Assembly: GCA_023441055.1 (NCBI GenBank)
Contig: JAEZQY010000067.1
Location: 124,001 to 188,000 of the forward strand
Origin: Bacillota bacterium
GTDB taxonomy: Bacteria > Bacillota > Bacilli > Paenibacillales > UBA4045
Direction: 5' to 3'
Length of the DNA stretch: 64,000 bases
The notes under the pieces are model-generated. The model was not told the origin of the DNA. It saw only the letters and a program-made list of their open reading frames with translations, and did not search any database. The position numbers were made by a program, and so were the translations under genes. Below are positions 26,665 to 35,752 of the stretch, one piece after another. Position 1 is the stretch's first letter, and each line of letters begins with the position of its first letter.

Positions 26665-27083
26665 TCATCCTCGCTTATGCTTGTTATAATGGTCATCGTG
26701 GTGCCAATGACGGCGAAGTAAACGCCAATATCGAACGCCAGCGCCGAGGCTACCTTCGTATCGCCCAACAACGGCAGGCGCATCTCGATCGCGCCATGCG
26801 TCAGGAAGGGAAGATCGAACAGCAGGGAGGCTGTGCCTGTGAGAACCGCCATCAATATGCCCAGAGCACCCAGCAGCTTATAGTCGATCGGAATAATCTG
26901 ACTAACCGTCTCCGCATCGAAGGCGATGTAGAGTAGTACGAATGCGGACGCGGTGGCTAATCCGCCTACAAATCCGCCGCCAGGATAATGGTGACCCGCG
27001 AACAGGACATAGATGGAGAAGGTCAGGATGATGAACACGAGCACCTTAGTGGCCGTCTGCAGAATGACATCCGTAAACCTCAT
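26661..27083 (-). CDS. mrpB: Mrp Na+/H+ antiporter subunit B
   Basis: The 140-aa protein has four helices and the MrpB signature GHHYPGGGFVGGLATASAFVLLY. It overlaps mrpA and mrpC by 4 bp each, so the seven genes are translationally coupled. Confidence 0.93.
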   Translation of the reverse strand: MRFTDVILQTATKVLVFIILTFSIYVLFAGHHYPGGGFVGGLATASAFVLLYIAFDAETVSQIIPIDYKLLGALGILMAVLTGTASLLFDLPFLTHGAIEMRLPLLGDTKVASALAFDIGVYFAVIGTTMTIITSISEDE

Positions 27084-29479
27084 GCCTCATCCCTCCTTGT
27101 CTGACGCAGTTTAATTAACGTATAGACACCGATGCCCGCGCTGAACAACACGACGATCTCCAGCATCGTATCGAATCCGCGGAAGTCCACGAGAATCGTG
27201 TTCACGATATTCTTGCCTCCGGCAAGCTCATACGACCTCTCATAGAAGGACGCGATCGGCTCGAATATTCGATGCCCCTGGGTAGCCAATCCGATTAGCG
27301 TTAACGTCGCGCCGACACCGATCGCCACGATCATATTAGACAGTCGGAATGGGAGGGTCGATATATCCTTGCGCAGCTTCGGCAAGAAGTAGAAGCAGAG
27401 CAGGAACAGCGATGTGGATATCGTCTCAACCACTAGCTGCGTCAATGCCAAATCCGGCGCGCGGAAATTGACATACATCAGTGCGACTAGGAAACCGATA
27501 GCGCTGAGCGCTATGATCGAAGTCAAGCGCGACTTGCTGAATAGAATGCTGATTGTCGCAGCTATAATCGAGAACCCTAATGCATACTCATACAAGTGTA
27601 TGGATGCGTTGTGGGAGAAGTCCAGCGTGAATGCCTGCAGCAGCAGCATGCCGCCGCCAAGCACAATGATCAGGAAGCCGAAGATATACATCAGGTAATG
27701 GCGCACGATGCCTGTCATATATCGGTTAGTTACCGCTAAGGACAAGCTCTCCATGCCATAAAGCAGCTCATCGAACACGCGGTTCAGCGTAAACCGCCGC
27801 GGCAGCAATTCATAGACACCAAGCACACGCGACAATCGCACGAACAGCAGGCTGCCGACAATCACGATGCCGATCGTCATGTACAGCTCCACGCTCTTCC
27901 AGCCGTGCCATGCGGAGATATGCGCATCAAATCGCTCTCCTGATAACAGCAGTCCAGGAATAACCGCGCGCATAGAAGGCTCCAATATGGTCGATGACAG
28001 CCAATTGGGTATGAAGAAGAACAAGATTACAGCAGCAGCCAGAATAATCGGCGGAATCAGCATGCCGACCGGCGCTTCATGCGGTGTCTTATCCAGCGCG
28101 GCTGGATCGAACGTTCCAGTGAACGTCTTGAATACGAGAATCATGCAATAGATAAAGGTGAATACACTGGCCACCCATGCGATAATCGGCAGGAGCACCG
28201 CCCAATTGCCAGTCTCTCCATATACCGTTAACACGCCAGTTAGGAACATCTCCTTACTGAGAAAGCCGCTGAACGGCGGCAGTCCCGCCATCGAGAAGGC
28301 GCCTACGATCGTCAGCGTGAAGGACACCGGCATGAAGCTCATTAGACCGCCCAGCTTACGGATATCACGCGTTCCGAGCTCATGGTCCAGTATGCCGACG
28401 ACCATGAACAGACTTCCCTTGAAGATCGAATGGTTCACAAGGTGGAAGATCGCAGCGAGAATCGCGCCTGCGTACAGCAGAGCCTGCTCCTGTCCGACAT
28501 TCGGATTCAATGCCATAGAGCCGATCCCTAGCAGGCACATCATAATGCCTAGTTGGCTGATTGTGGAGTAAGCAAGCATTGCCTTCAGATCCACCTGTCG
28601 AATCGCCATGAATGAGCCCCAGAATAACGTCACGATGCCCACAATGGTGACCGTCCAGAACCACTCCAGATGGCCGCCGAATATCGGCGTCATGCGCAGC
28701 ACCACATACACACCAGCCTTAACCATCGTCGCGGAGTGCAGATAGGCGCTGATTGGCGTTGGCGCCTCCATGGCATCAGGAAGCCAGATATGGAAGGGGA
28801 ACTGGGCTGACTTCGTGAATGCGCCCAGCAGCACTAGCAGCATCGCTGGAAGGAACAGTGCATGATCAGTGACAACAGGCAGCTGCTCAATGATCCCCCG
28901 AATACTGTAGGTGCCTGCAGCCCGACTGAGCAGGATGAAACCGAGCAGCATGGCGAAGCCGCCCGACACAGTGATCAGCAGTGCCTTGATTGCGCCATAG
29001 CGCGATCTCTTACGCTGATACCAATAAGCAATTAACAGGAAGGAGGAGAAGCTGGTGATCTCCCAGAATGTATATAGCACCAATAAATTATCAGACAGCA
29101 CAATCCCGAGCATCGCGCCCATGAAGCACAGCAGATAAATATAAAAATTATGCAGCGCTTCGCGTTCCTTCGACATGTAGAAGATCGAATAGAACACAAC
29201 AAGCGCGCCGATCCCGGTTATGATTAGCGCGAACAGCAAAGCCAGACTGTCGAGATAGACAACAAAGTGGATATCGAGCGTGGAAATCCATGGGACACTG
29301 TGGACAATCGCATCCTCTGGATGAATAATTGGATAATAACTAATTAAGTATAGGAATAACAGCAGCGGAACGAGCAATACGAACCAGCCTGTATGTATCC
29401 TGCGGAAATATTTATAGAGGAATGGAACGAATATTGCGAATAGGAACGGTGCAAGTACAGCAAGATGCAATACGGACAA
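27080..29479 (-). CDS. mrpA: Mrp Na+/H+ antiporter subunit A
   Basis: The 799-aa protein has a NuoL-like proton-antiporter module with about 14 helices (LLVLYTFWEITSFSSFLLIAYWY, AHLHSATMVKAG-type PISAYLHSATMVKAGVYVVL) and C-terminal MrpB-like helices. The start is assigned to TTG 29477-29479 because a perfect AGGAGG-type site (29486-29493) lies 6 nt upstream and the resulting N-terminus, MSVLHLAVLAPFLFA, matches the family. An open frame extends 90 nt further with no such site. The first gene of the operon, it faces the UspA/KdpD-like gene across a shared promoter region. Confidence 0.93.
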   Translation of the reverse strand: MSVLHLAVLAPFLFAIFVPFLYKYFRRIHTGWFVLLVPLLLFLYLISYYPIIHPEDAIVHSVPWISTLDIHFVVYLDSLALLFALIITGIGALVVFYSIFYMSKEREALHNFYIYLLCFMGAMLGIVLSDNLLVLYTFWEITSFSSFLLIAYWYQRKRSRYGAIKALLITVSGGFAMLLGFILLSRAAGTYSIRGIIEQLPVVTDHALFLPAMLLVLLGAFTKSAQFPFHIWLPDAMEAPTPISAYLHSATMVKAGVYVVLRMTPIFGGHLEWFWTVTIVGIVTLFWGSFMAIRQVDLKAMLAYSTISQLGIMMCLLGIGSMALNPNVGQEQALLYAGAILAAIFHLVNHSIFKGSLFMVVGILDHELGTRDIRKLGGLMSFMPVSFTLTIVGAFSMAGLPPFSGFLSKEMFLTGVLTVYGETGNWAVLLPIIAWVASVFTFIYCMILVFKTFTGTFDPAALDKTPHEAPVGMLIPPIILAAAVILFFFIPNWLSSTILEPSMRAVIPGLLLSGERFDAHISAWHGWKSVELYMTIGIVIVGSLLFVRLSRVLGVYELLPRRFTLNRVFDELLYGMESLSLAVTNRYMTGIVRHYLMYIFGFLIIVLGGGMLLLQAFTLDFSHNASIHLYEYALGFSIIAATISILFSKSRLTSIIALSAIGFLVALMYVNFRAPDLALTQLVVETISTSLFLLCFYFLPKLRKDISTLPFRLSNMIVAIGVGATLTLIGLATQGHRIFEPIASFYERSYELAGGKNIVNTILVDFRGFDTMLEIVVLFSAGIGVYTLIKLRQTRRDEA

Positions 29480-29520
29480 ATGACTACCTCCTAATGCGAA
29501 TATCTGGGTGTGGAATGACA

Positions 29521-29592
29521 TTGACAGTACCCAAGTTAAATTGTACCCTATATGTGATCTTGCAATCAATGTTATCGAGGTTCAGATCACAT
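29521..29592. promoter_or_regulatory. Divergent mrp / usp promoter region with inverted repeat
   Basis: For the plus strand TTGACA (29521-29526), 17 nt and TACCCT (29544-29549) form a promoter. On the minus strand TTGATT, 18 nt and TACAAT form the likely mrp promoter over the same stretch. Perfect 9-bp arms ATGTGATCT (29552-29560) and AGATCACAT (29584-29592), 23 nt apart, lie between them and could be paired operator half-sites or a leader hairpin. Confidence 0.45.
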
Positions 29593-29616
29593 TATTTATT
29601 GAGGTGAATGTTCACA

Positions 29617-30273
29617 TTGAAGAACACTAAGATGGATGAAGCCATACTCGTCTGCGTCTACTACGGTCCGAATGGAGAACGGCTCATCACAAGAGGCGGG
29701 AAGCTTGCGAACCTGCTGGAATGTCCTTTATATATACTAACCGTTGATCCTCAGCCCGAAGACGAGTGGGACATTGAGAAGATTCACTATGTAGAACGCT
29801 GGAAGACGCTCGCAGAGGAGCATGGCGCCAGAGAGTTCATCATTAAGTACAACGAGAAGCGCCAGGTAGCCAAGGTCATCGGCGAAGTCGCCAAGGAGAA
29901 GAGCATCACCCAATTGATCATTGGGCAGACAGCGCAGAGCCGCTGGGAGGAAATCACTAAGCGCTCCTTCACGAACGTGCTGCTAAGCGAAATTCCATTC
30001 GTTGATCTGCATATCATTTCGGTGTCTCGGGAGCTGAAGAGCCAGGACGGCTTCTATGAGAAGGGCATTCGCGCTTACTTGCAGAAGGACGATGAGGGGT
30101 ATAAGCTATGCTTCAATCACACGCATGACGATGTTGCGGAGGGGATCTTCTATAAGGAGATCGGAACTGACTTCAACAACGGTGTGTTCAAATTTATGAA
30201 GAGCGGTCAGATGATCGAGGTCAATGTGATAGACGATTATGTGAAGGAGCTCGGAGTCGGTGTCGATCAATGA
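29617..30273 (+). CDS. UspA/KdpD-like universal stress protein with extra C-terminal domain
   Basis: The 218-aa protein has an N-terminal nucleotide-binding alpha/beta fold like the Usp domain of KdpD sensor kinases (ILVCVYYGPNGERLITRGGKLA, ITQLIIGQTAQSRWEEITKRSFTNVLL). About 75 further residues (GFYEKGIRAYLQKDDEGYKL...FMKSGQMIEVNVIDDYVKEL) match no family I recognise. It has no kinase or membrane segment. The start is uncertain: GAGGTG at 29601-29606 suits TTG 29617, while ATG 29608 is too close to it and ATG 29632 too far. Standing divergent from mrp, it may sense a nucleotide and influence ion homeostasis, but this is inference. Confidence 0.7.
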   Translation: MKNTKMDEAILVCVYYGPNGERLITRGGKLANLLECPLYILTVDPQPEDEWDIEKIHYVERWKTLAEEHGAREFIIKYNEKRQVAKVIGEVAKEKSITQLIIGQTAQSRWEEITKRSFTNVLLSEIPFVDLHIISVSRELKSQDGFYEKGIRAYLQKDDEGYKLCFNHTHDDVAEGIFYKEIGTDFNNGVFKFMKSGQMIEVNVIDDYVKELGVGVDQ

Positions 30274-30286
30274 TCGGCACTTTTTT
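30260..30286 (+). terminator. Rho-independent terminator of the Usp-like gene
   Basis: The stem GTGTCGAT/ATCGGCAC with a 5-nt loop overlaps the stop codon and is followed by six T residues. Confidence 0.8.
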
Positions 30287-30343
30287 ATTTGCCAGGTGGA
30301 TCAAGCTCGATCACGCGCGATGTCAACAGGAATGGATGCGGGG

Positions 30344-30811
30344 GAGATAACTGACATTCGTGGAGCTAACCGACATTCGTGCGGGGGGAGCTAACTGACA
30401 TTCGTGGAGCTAACTGCAATTCATGCCGTTAGTTTAGAGTGCCTCTTCCGTGTCTCGTGCATCTAATTGCATAACGTATCATTAGTTTCATCCAAAGTCG
30501 GCATTATCTCGTATTTATCCTAATCTAATTGCAGGTTTGGCACTTAGACAGGGGTAAAGCTACAATTTCAACAAACTAATTGCACGAAAGAACATTAGAT
30601 ACTCCCACTCGACGCTGTAATGCTAGATTCTCTCTGGTTGTTCAGCGCTGAGATACTAGATTCTCTCTATGAGCCGGTATAACTATAAACTTCCACGTTC
30701 TGCCTTCTGCTACTCTTATCTATGCACCTGCACCTTGACGCGGCATCCCCTGATTGATCAACGCTGCGATGCTTCATTCTCTCAGTTAGCATTCCGATGC
30801 TAGATTCCCTC
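30344..30811. repeat. Gene-free stretch filled with short degenerate repeats
   Basis: No gene is seen between 30274 and 30799. Four copies of GAGCTAACTGACATTCGTG-like units start at 30344, 30363, 30388 and 30407. Three CTAATTGCA motifs follow at 30463, 30525 and 30576. Four copies of a roughly 28-nt unit centred on GATGCTAGATTCTCTC lie at about 30608-30635, 30640-30668, 30757-30783 and 30787-30811. The last one overlaps the stop codon of cobC. Confidence 0.65.
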
Positions 30812-31417
30812 AATCAGACGCCACGACTGTCCGTCATACTCCGCCTGAATGCAGCTGCCTGGCTGCGGTGCCGAGGCCTCCCAGTAGGCGCTAGCATCTC
30901 CGCGTATATATTGGCTGAGGAACCACCGGATCGGCCCGCCATGCGAGATTACGATGATCGTATCCGCAGGATCGGCTGTCAGCAGCACGCTGTCCACCCA
31001 ACTGTCAATCCGCGATCCAAGCTCGCGAAGCGTCTCTCCGCCTGGCGGCGCGACCTCCCACGCATTGTCATACCAATCCATGGCATGCTCACGATCTACC
31101 CGCATAATTCCCTCATATGTAAGCCCCTCCCACCGGCCAAAATAAAGCTCCCGCAGCGCCTCCACCTGCACAGGAACCACATTCAGACGAGCGCCAATAC
31201 GAGTGGCTGTCTGTACGCATCTGCCTAAATCGCTAGTGTACAGCTTAATAGGGTTAGTCAGCTCACCTGTTGTATGAGTCAGAGTCTTGAGTAGCTGTTC
31301 GGCAGCCTGATCGATTTGGGCTTGCCCGCGAGGCGTCAATGGTGAATCAGAATGGCCAAGATAGCGTCCCTGCGTGTTCGCTTCCGTCTCCCCGTGCCGC
31401 AGCCATATCCACCTCAA
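30800..31417 (-). CDS. cobC: Histidine phosphatase, likely alpha-ribazole phosphatase CobC
   Basis: The 205-aa protein has the histidine-phosphatase motif LRHGETEANTQGRYLG at its start and the second catalytic histidine in VISHGGPIRWFL. CobC-type enzymes remove the phosphate from alpha-ribazole-5'-phosphate (or cobalamin phosphate) in nucleotide-loop assembly. The start is TTG 31417, overlapping the cobO stop by 4 bp. Sequence alone does not separate it from other phosphoglycerate-mutase-like phosphatases; its place as last gene of the B12 operon decides the call. Confidence 0.8.
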   Translation of the reverse strand: MRWIWLRHGETEANTQGRYLGHSDSPLTPRGQAQIDQAAEQLLKTLTHTTGELTNPIKLYTSDLGRCVQTATRIGARLNVVPVQVEALRELYFGRWEGLTYEGIMRVDREHAMDWYDNAWEVAPPGGETLRELGSRIDSWVDSVLLTADPADTIIVISHGGPIRWFLSQYIRGDASAYWEASAPQPGSCIQAEYDGQSWRLIEGI

Positions 31418-31962
31418 AATTCGATCCCCAGGACGGCAGGAACGCCCTCTTCGTAGTAGTGCTTGATCACATTCACTTCAGAGACCAGATCAGCCGCTTC
31501 AATAATGCGCGGATCAGCGTCTCTGCCTGTCAGGACCAGATGCATGCCGAATGGGCGATCCGCTATGACAGCTAGCACCTCATCAAGCGGCAGCACGTCA
31601 TCAATCGGGAATCGGTCGATCGCCAGTGCGTTGTTGATCTCATCCAGAATGACGAGCTGATGCTCGCCTGCCATGATGCGCGACTTCGCGAAGGCCCAGG
31701 CGTCCCTCAGCGCTACGCGATGCTCCTCCGGCGTCTTAAGCCAGGTGAAGCCGATTCCCATCTGCACCATCTCGATCCCCAGCTTATCGAAGCTAAGCTT
31801 CTCTCCGTAAGTGCGTTCGGGCGATTTGATGAATTGTATGATGAGCACCTTAAAGCCTCGGCCGGAGGCTCGCGCCGCAAGCCCCATCGCTGCAGTTGTC
31901 TTGCCCTTACCATTGCCGGTATATACGAGCGTTAATCCGCGCTCTTTACTTGGACTGCTCAT
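31414..31962 (-). CDS. cobO: Cob(I)yrinic acid a,c-diamide adenosyltransferase
   Basis: The 182-aa protein has the CobA/CobO/BtuR P-loop YTGNGKGKTTAAMGLAARA near its start, followed by VILDEINNALAI and VLTGRDADPRIIEAADLVSEV. It attaches the adenosyl group of ATP to reduced corrinoid. The ATG at 31962 (with AAGGGG upstream) was preferred to an open frame reaching 32073, which lies inside cobQ. It overlaps cobQ by 17 bp and cobC by 4 bp. Confidence 0.9.
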   Translation of the reverse strand: MSSPSKERGLTLVYTGNGKGKTTAAMGLAARASGRGFKVLIIQFIKSPERTYGEKLSFDKLGIEMVQMGIGFTWLKTPEEHRVALRDAWAFAKSRIMAGEHQLVILDEINNALAIDRFPIDDVLPLDEVLAVIADRPFGMHLVLTGRDADPRIIEAADLVSEVNVIKHYYEEGVPAVLGIEF

Positions 31963-33691
31963 GGGTTGTCGCCCCTTCGTGAATAATTTGATAGATCCGC
32001 TCCATATCGATATGGGACCTGAAGTGATCAGCCAGACGATCGAAGGACGCCTCCCGCAGCGCGCCGAACGCAATAGGAGCCGCTTGCTGCGGTAGACCGC
32101 GCCGCGCTCGCAGCCGGTTCAGCCAAGCCAATCGCAGCTCATCATTATGCAGAATGCCATGCACATAGGTGCCCCAGACGCTGCCATCTGGCGTGCTCGC
32201 GCCTTCAGCATAATAATTGGCAGCAGTGTCCTCTGCGGTCTGCAGCTTTATACGGAACGGATGGACAGCGTGGCCGGAGAAGGTCGTGACACCCATGTGA
32301 ATTTCATAGCCTTGCACAGGCAGCTTGCCAGCTGCGGGCGCACCATCTAGCGTTGATTGAGATGGGGCTGATGTCGCTTGCGCTTCGTTCAGGATGAAGC
32401 CGTCCGCTGTGCTGCCGCTCACTCGCACCGTTCGCTTGTCAGCCGTGAAGGTCGTCTCTATCGGGAGCAAGCCGAGTCCTGGCAGCTCACGATGACTGGA
32501 CTCCACACCGTCAGGATCGAGCAACCGCTCACCCAACATCTGATAGCCGCCGCAGATCCCCACCAATTGCCCACCATCCACTACATGCCGCTGAATGCGA
32601 TCTGCAAGACCGGAGGCCCTGAGAAATTGCAGATCAAGCGCGGTATTCTTACTGCCAGGCACAATAATCACATCCGGTACTCCTAGCTCCACAGGCGTGG
32701 TGACATAACGGACACGCACATCTGGCTCGACTATTAATGGATCGAAATCAGAGAAATTCGAGATGCGCGGCAGGCGGATTACCGCAATATCGAGCTGATC
32801 CGTGTTTATTTGTTGATCTGCGTTTATTGGCTGATTAGCTGTCGCTTGCTGATTCGCGATGCCTCGCCGATCTATCGTCATCGCGACTGAAGACTGGATC
32901 CTGGCATCCAGCGATGCGGAGTCCTCGTCCTCCAGCGCTAGGTTCGGCAGATAGGGCAGAACACCTAATACCGGCTTGTTGATTCTGGCTTCCAGCCAGT
33001 CCAGACCCGGTTGCAGCAACGAGACATCACCGCGGAATTTATTGATAATGATCCCCTTTACACGATCACGTTCATGCGGCTCCAGAATGTCCAGCGTGCC
33101 TACGATGGACGCGAATACACCGCCTCGGTCGATATCGGCAATCAGGATCACTGGCGCGTCTGCCCATGCCGCGAGTCGCATGTTGACGATGTCTCGATCC
33201 TTCAGGTTGATCTCCGCCGGGCTGCCCGCGCCTTCGATCACCACAATCTCATACTCGGATCGTAATCGCTCCAGCGCATCCTTCACAATCCCCTCCGCCA
33301 GAGGCAGATAATGCTCTCTGTAGGCTCTAGCATCCAGTTCCTTATAAGGCTTGCCATGGACGATCACCTGCGAGGCCATCTCACGGCTCGGCTTCAGCAG
33401 GATCGGATTCATATCAGTGGTTGCGGCAATTCCGCAAGCATCGGCCTGCATCCCCTGTGCGCGTCCAATCTCCTTGCCGTCAGGCGTTACATACGCATTA
33501 AGTGACATATTCTGCGACTTGAACGGTGCAACACGGCGGCCGTCCTGGGTCAGAATGCGGCATAACGCGGTCGTGAGCAGACTCTTCCCGACATCGGATG
33601 AAGTGCCCTGGAACATGATCGTGGTGCCGCGGATAGGAGTAGGGTTTACGGAGCTGCGCGTGTTAGACTGGCTGGAACGCTGGCTGCTCAT
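31946..33691 (-). CDS. cobQ: Cobyric acid synthase
   Basis: The 581-aa protein has an N-terminal ATPase domain (IMFQGTSSDVGKSLLTTALC, PFKSQNMSLNAYVTPDGKEIGRAQ) and a C-terminal triad glutaminase-like domain with the nucleophile region QLVGICGGYQMLG. It amidates four carboxyls of adenosylcobyrinic a,c-diamide to give cobyric acid. It is longer than the usual 480-510 residues because of an insert of about 35 residues near 270-310 rich in Ala, Gln and Asn (IANQQATANQPINADQQINT) and a second insert before the C-terminus. The start overlaps the cobD stop as ATGA. Confidence 0.92.
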   Translation of the reverse strand: MSSQRSSQSNTRSSVNPTPIRGTTIMFQGTSSDVGKSLLTTALCRILTQDGRRVAPFKSQNMSLNAYVTPDGKEIGRAQGMQADACGIAATTDMNPILLKPSREMASQVIVHGKPYKELDARAYREHYLPLAEGIVKDALERLRSEYEIVVIEGAGSPAEINLKDRDIVNMRLAAWADAPVILIADIDRGGVFASIVGTLDILEPHERDRVKGIIINKFRGDVSLLQPGLDWLEARINKPVLGVLPYLPNLALEDEDSASLDARIQSSVAMTIDRRGIANQQATANQPINADQQINTDQLDIAVIRLPRISNFSDFDPLIVEPDVRVRYVTTPVELGVPDVIIVPGSKNTALDLQFLRASGLADRIQRHVVDGGQLVGICGGYQMLGERLLDPDGVESSHRELPGLGLLPIETTFTADKRTVRVSGSTADGFILNEAQATSAPSQSTLDGAPAAGKLPVQGYEIHMGVTTFSGHAVHPFRIKLQTAEDTAANYYAEGASTPDGSVWGTYVHGILHNDELRLAWLNRLRARRGLPQQAAPIAFGALREASFDRLADHFRSHIDMERIYQIIHEGATTHEQSK

Positions 33692-34785
33692 CGACTGAGT
33701 ACCTCTTCGAGCTGCTGGACGAGCCGCTCGTTCTCATGGCGCAGACGAATAGCCACGCGGAAGTAGGAGCTGCCCAGACCTGCGAACAGCGAGGCATCTC
33801 GAATCATAATTCCGCGCCTGGCCATCGCTTGCTGCAGCTGATTGACGTCCATCGCGTGTTCGGGCGACAGCTGCACCAGCAAGAAGTTCACATCGCTCGG
33901 CGTAACGCGCAGCCCGAGCTGCTTCAGGCGGCCTGTCAGCCAAGGCCGCTCCTCCTGCAGCCAATTGCGCGTGCGATTGGCATAGGCGTCATCGCCCAGC
34001 ACGGCTTCGCCGATCAGCTGGGCCAGGAAGTTAACGCTCCACTGCGTCTGGAGCGCAGCCATATCGCGCACCGTATCCGGATGCGCGACCAGGAAGCCGA
34101 GTCGGATGCCCGGCACGGCGAAGAATTTCGTCATCGAGCGGATCACGATGACATGCCGTGAGCTGGCCGCCTCCCGCAGCAGCGAATGGCGGCCCTCATC
34201 CGGGACGAAGTCCATGAAGGCTTCGTCCACGATCAGCGGCGCGCCAGACGCTGTGAGCGCGCGCAATGTCTCGTCCGGAATCAGACGACCGGTCGGATTG
34301 TTCGGGTGGCCGAGGAAGAGTGTTCGACCCTGCTCAGCCGCGGATAATGTCCATTCCTGCAGCGATGCCGGCAAGACGAACTCATTCTCCGCGGACAGCG
34401 GAAGCTCTAACACTGTGCCGCCCGCCTTGTGTACCGCCTCCTCATACTCGGAGAAGGAAGGACGGGCCAGCACGGTCTCAGCAGGCTTCTGCACGCGAAT
34501 CACCAGCTCGATCAATTCAGCCGCCCCGTTGCCGACCAGAATACTCTCTGCTGGAATATCGTATACCTCTGACAGCTTCTTGCGCAGCCCGCGAACTGCC
34601 GGATCGGGATAACGCACAATCTCCCGCCAGCGTTCGCGCATGATCTCGCCTACCACCTCAGGCGGTCCCCATGGATTCATATTGGAGCTGAAGTCCAGCC
34701 ACTGGTCCGCTGCGATTCCATACGCTTCCTCAGCCGTTCTCAGATCCCCGCCATGTCCATAACGTTCAAGCTTCTTCATATACAC
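33688..34785 (-). CDS. cobD: Threonine-phosphate decarboxylase (CobD type)
   Basis: The 365-aa PLP enzyme of the aminotransferase class I/II fold begins YGHGGDLRTAEEAYG, the signature of CobD, and carries SSNMNPWGPP and the PLP lysine in IRSMTKFFAVPGIRLGF. It makes (R)-1-amino-2-propanol phosphate from threonine phosphate for the nucleotide loop. The related histidinol-phosphate aminotransferase is excluded mainly by the HGGD start and operon context. Confidence 0.88.
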   Translation of the reverse strand: MYMKKLERYGHGGDLRTAEEAYGIAADQWLDFSSNMNPWGPPEVVGEIMRERWREIVRYPDPAVRGLRKKLSEVYDIPAESILVGNGAAELIELVIRVQKPAETVLARPSFSEYEEAVHKAGGTVLELPLSAENEFVLPASLQEWTLSAAEQGRTLFLGHPNNPTGRLIPDETLRALTASGAPLIVDEAFMDFVPDEGRHSLLREAASSRHVIVIRSMTKFFAVPGIRLGFLVAHPDTVRDMAALQTQWSVNFLAQLIGEAVLGDDAYANRTRNWLQEERPWLTGRLKQLGLRVTPSDVNFLLVQLSPEHAMDVNQLQQAMARRGIMIRDASLFAGLGSSYFRVAIRLRHENERLVQQLEEVLSR

Positions 34786-34813
34786 CCTCCGTCTAAGACT
34801 TCTGCTGCGGTCT

Positions 34814-35752
34814 CTACGTCATCATAGTGACCGCTAGAACAACGCCCAGCAACAATATGAGTTCAATCAGCTCATTCAATGCGCCATAGATATCGCCCGT
34901 CAAGCCGCCCAGCTTCCGCGCGATTAGTGAAGCCAGGGTTACACCGCTTAGAAAAGTCACTGCCAAGAAGCCACAGCACCATACGAGCACCTCCGCCCCA
35001 CTCAGCGAAGTCCATATGAGGATAAGAGCAGTCAGTCCCATAGCCATCATCCAGGCACCAATCGCATGTCTGCGATGGACCGTGTGGAATAACTGGCCCA
35101 TCCCCTGTCCGGGACGCGCATAGCGCCAGCCGATCATGGCCGTTCCCATAAATGCTCGACTCCATATGGGAATGACGGCTAACAGCCATATGGCATTGAG
35201 CAGCTGCGCAGATCGGTCCTGAATGCCTTGCAATAAGGCTACAATCAACACCGTCTTCAGCATCAGATACAATGCGCACACGATTACACCCATCGCGCCG
35301 ACACGGCTGTCCTTCATAATTTCCAGCATGCGTTCACGGGATCGATGGCTGAGCAATCCGTCCGCCGTATCCATCAATCCATCCAGATGCAAGCCGCCGG
35401 AGAGCATCACCCACACCGCAAGCAGGAGCACCGCATTCACATAGGAGGGCAACAGCAGCTCCAGTACCCATGCGAGTGCTGCTACAATTCCGCCTATTGC
35501 GAGACCAGCCGCAGGGAAGTACACGACACTCCGCCCGAACATCTTATCGATTCTGGCTTGTCTCACCTGCTCAGCGCTCACTGACTTCTCATTATCGCTG
35601 GCCGTATGATGCTGATCTGCAGATTTGGCTCCCTCTTCTACCGGGGCTGCCGTTCCATACACATCGATCGGGATTGGTAATCTAGTTAGAAATTGCAGCG
35701 CGGCAATTAACGGACTCAGCAAGCTTACAACAGACTGAACAGCAATGCGCAT
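34814..35752 (-). CDS. cobS: Adenosylcobinamide-GDP ribazoletransferase (cobalamin synthase)
   Basis: The 312-aa membrane protein has the CobS signature FLTRLPIP near the start, GGLHLDGLMDTADGLLS in the middle, and several membrane helices. It joins alpha-ribazole to adenosylcobinamide-GDP. It is about 50 residues longer than usual because of a hydrophilic insert (about residues 35-72, rich in Ser, Ala, Gln) before FGRSVVYFP. The ATG at 35752 follows GGGGGG by 6 nt and lies inside the cbiB 3' end. Confidence 0.92.
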   Translation of the reverse strand: MRIAVQSVVSLLSPLIAALQFLTRLPIPIDVYGTAAPVEEGAKSADQHHTASDNEKSVSAEQVRQARIDKMFGRSVVYFPAAGLAIGGIVAALAWVLELLLPSYVNAVLLLAVWVMLSGGLHLDGLMDTADGLLSHRSRERMLEIMKDSRVGAMGVIVCALYLMLKTVLIVALLQGIQDRSAQLLNAIWLLAVIPIWSRAFMGTAMIGWRYARPGQGMGQLFHTVHRRHAIGAWMMAMGLTALILIWTSLSGAEVLVWCCGFLAVTFLSGVTLASLIARKLGGLTGDIYGALNELIELILLLGVVLAVTMMT

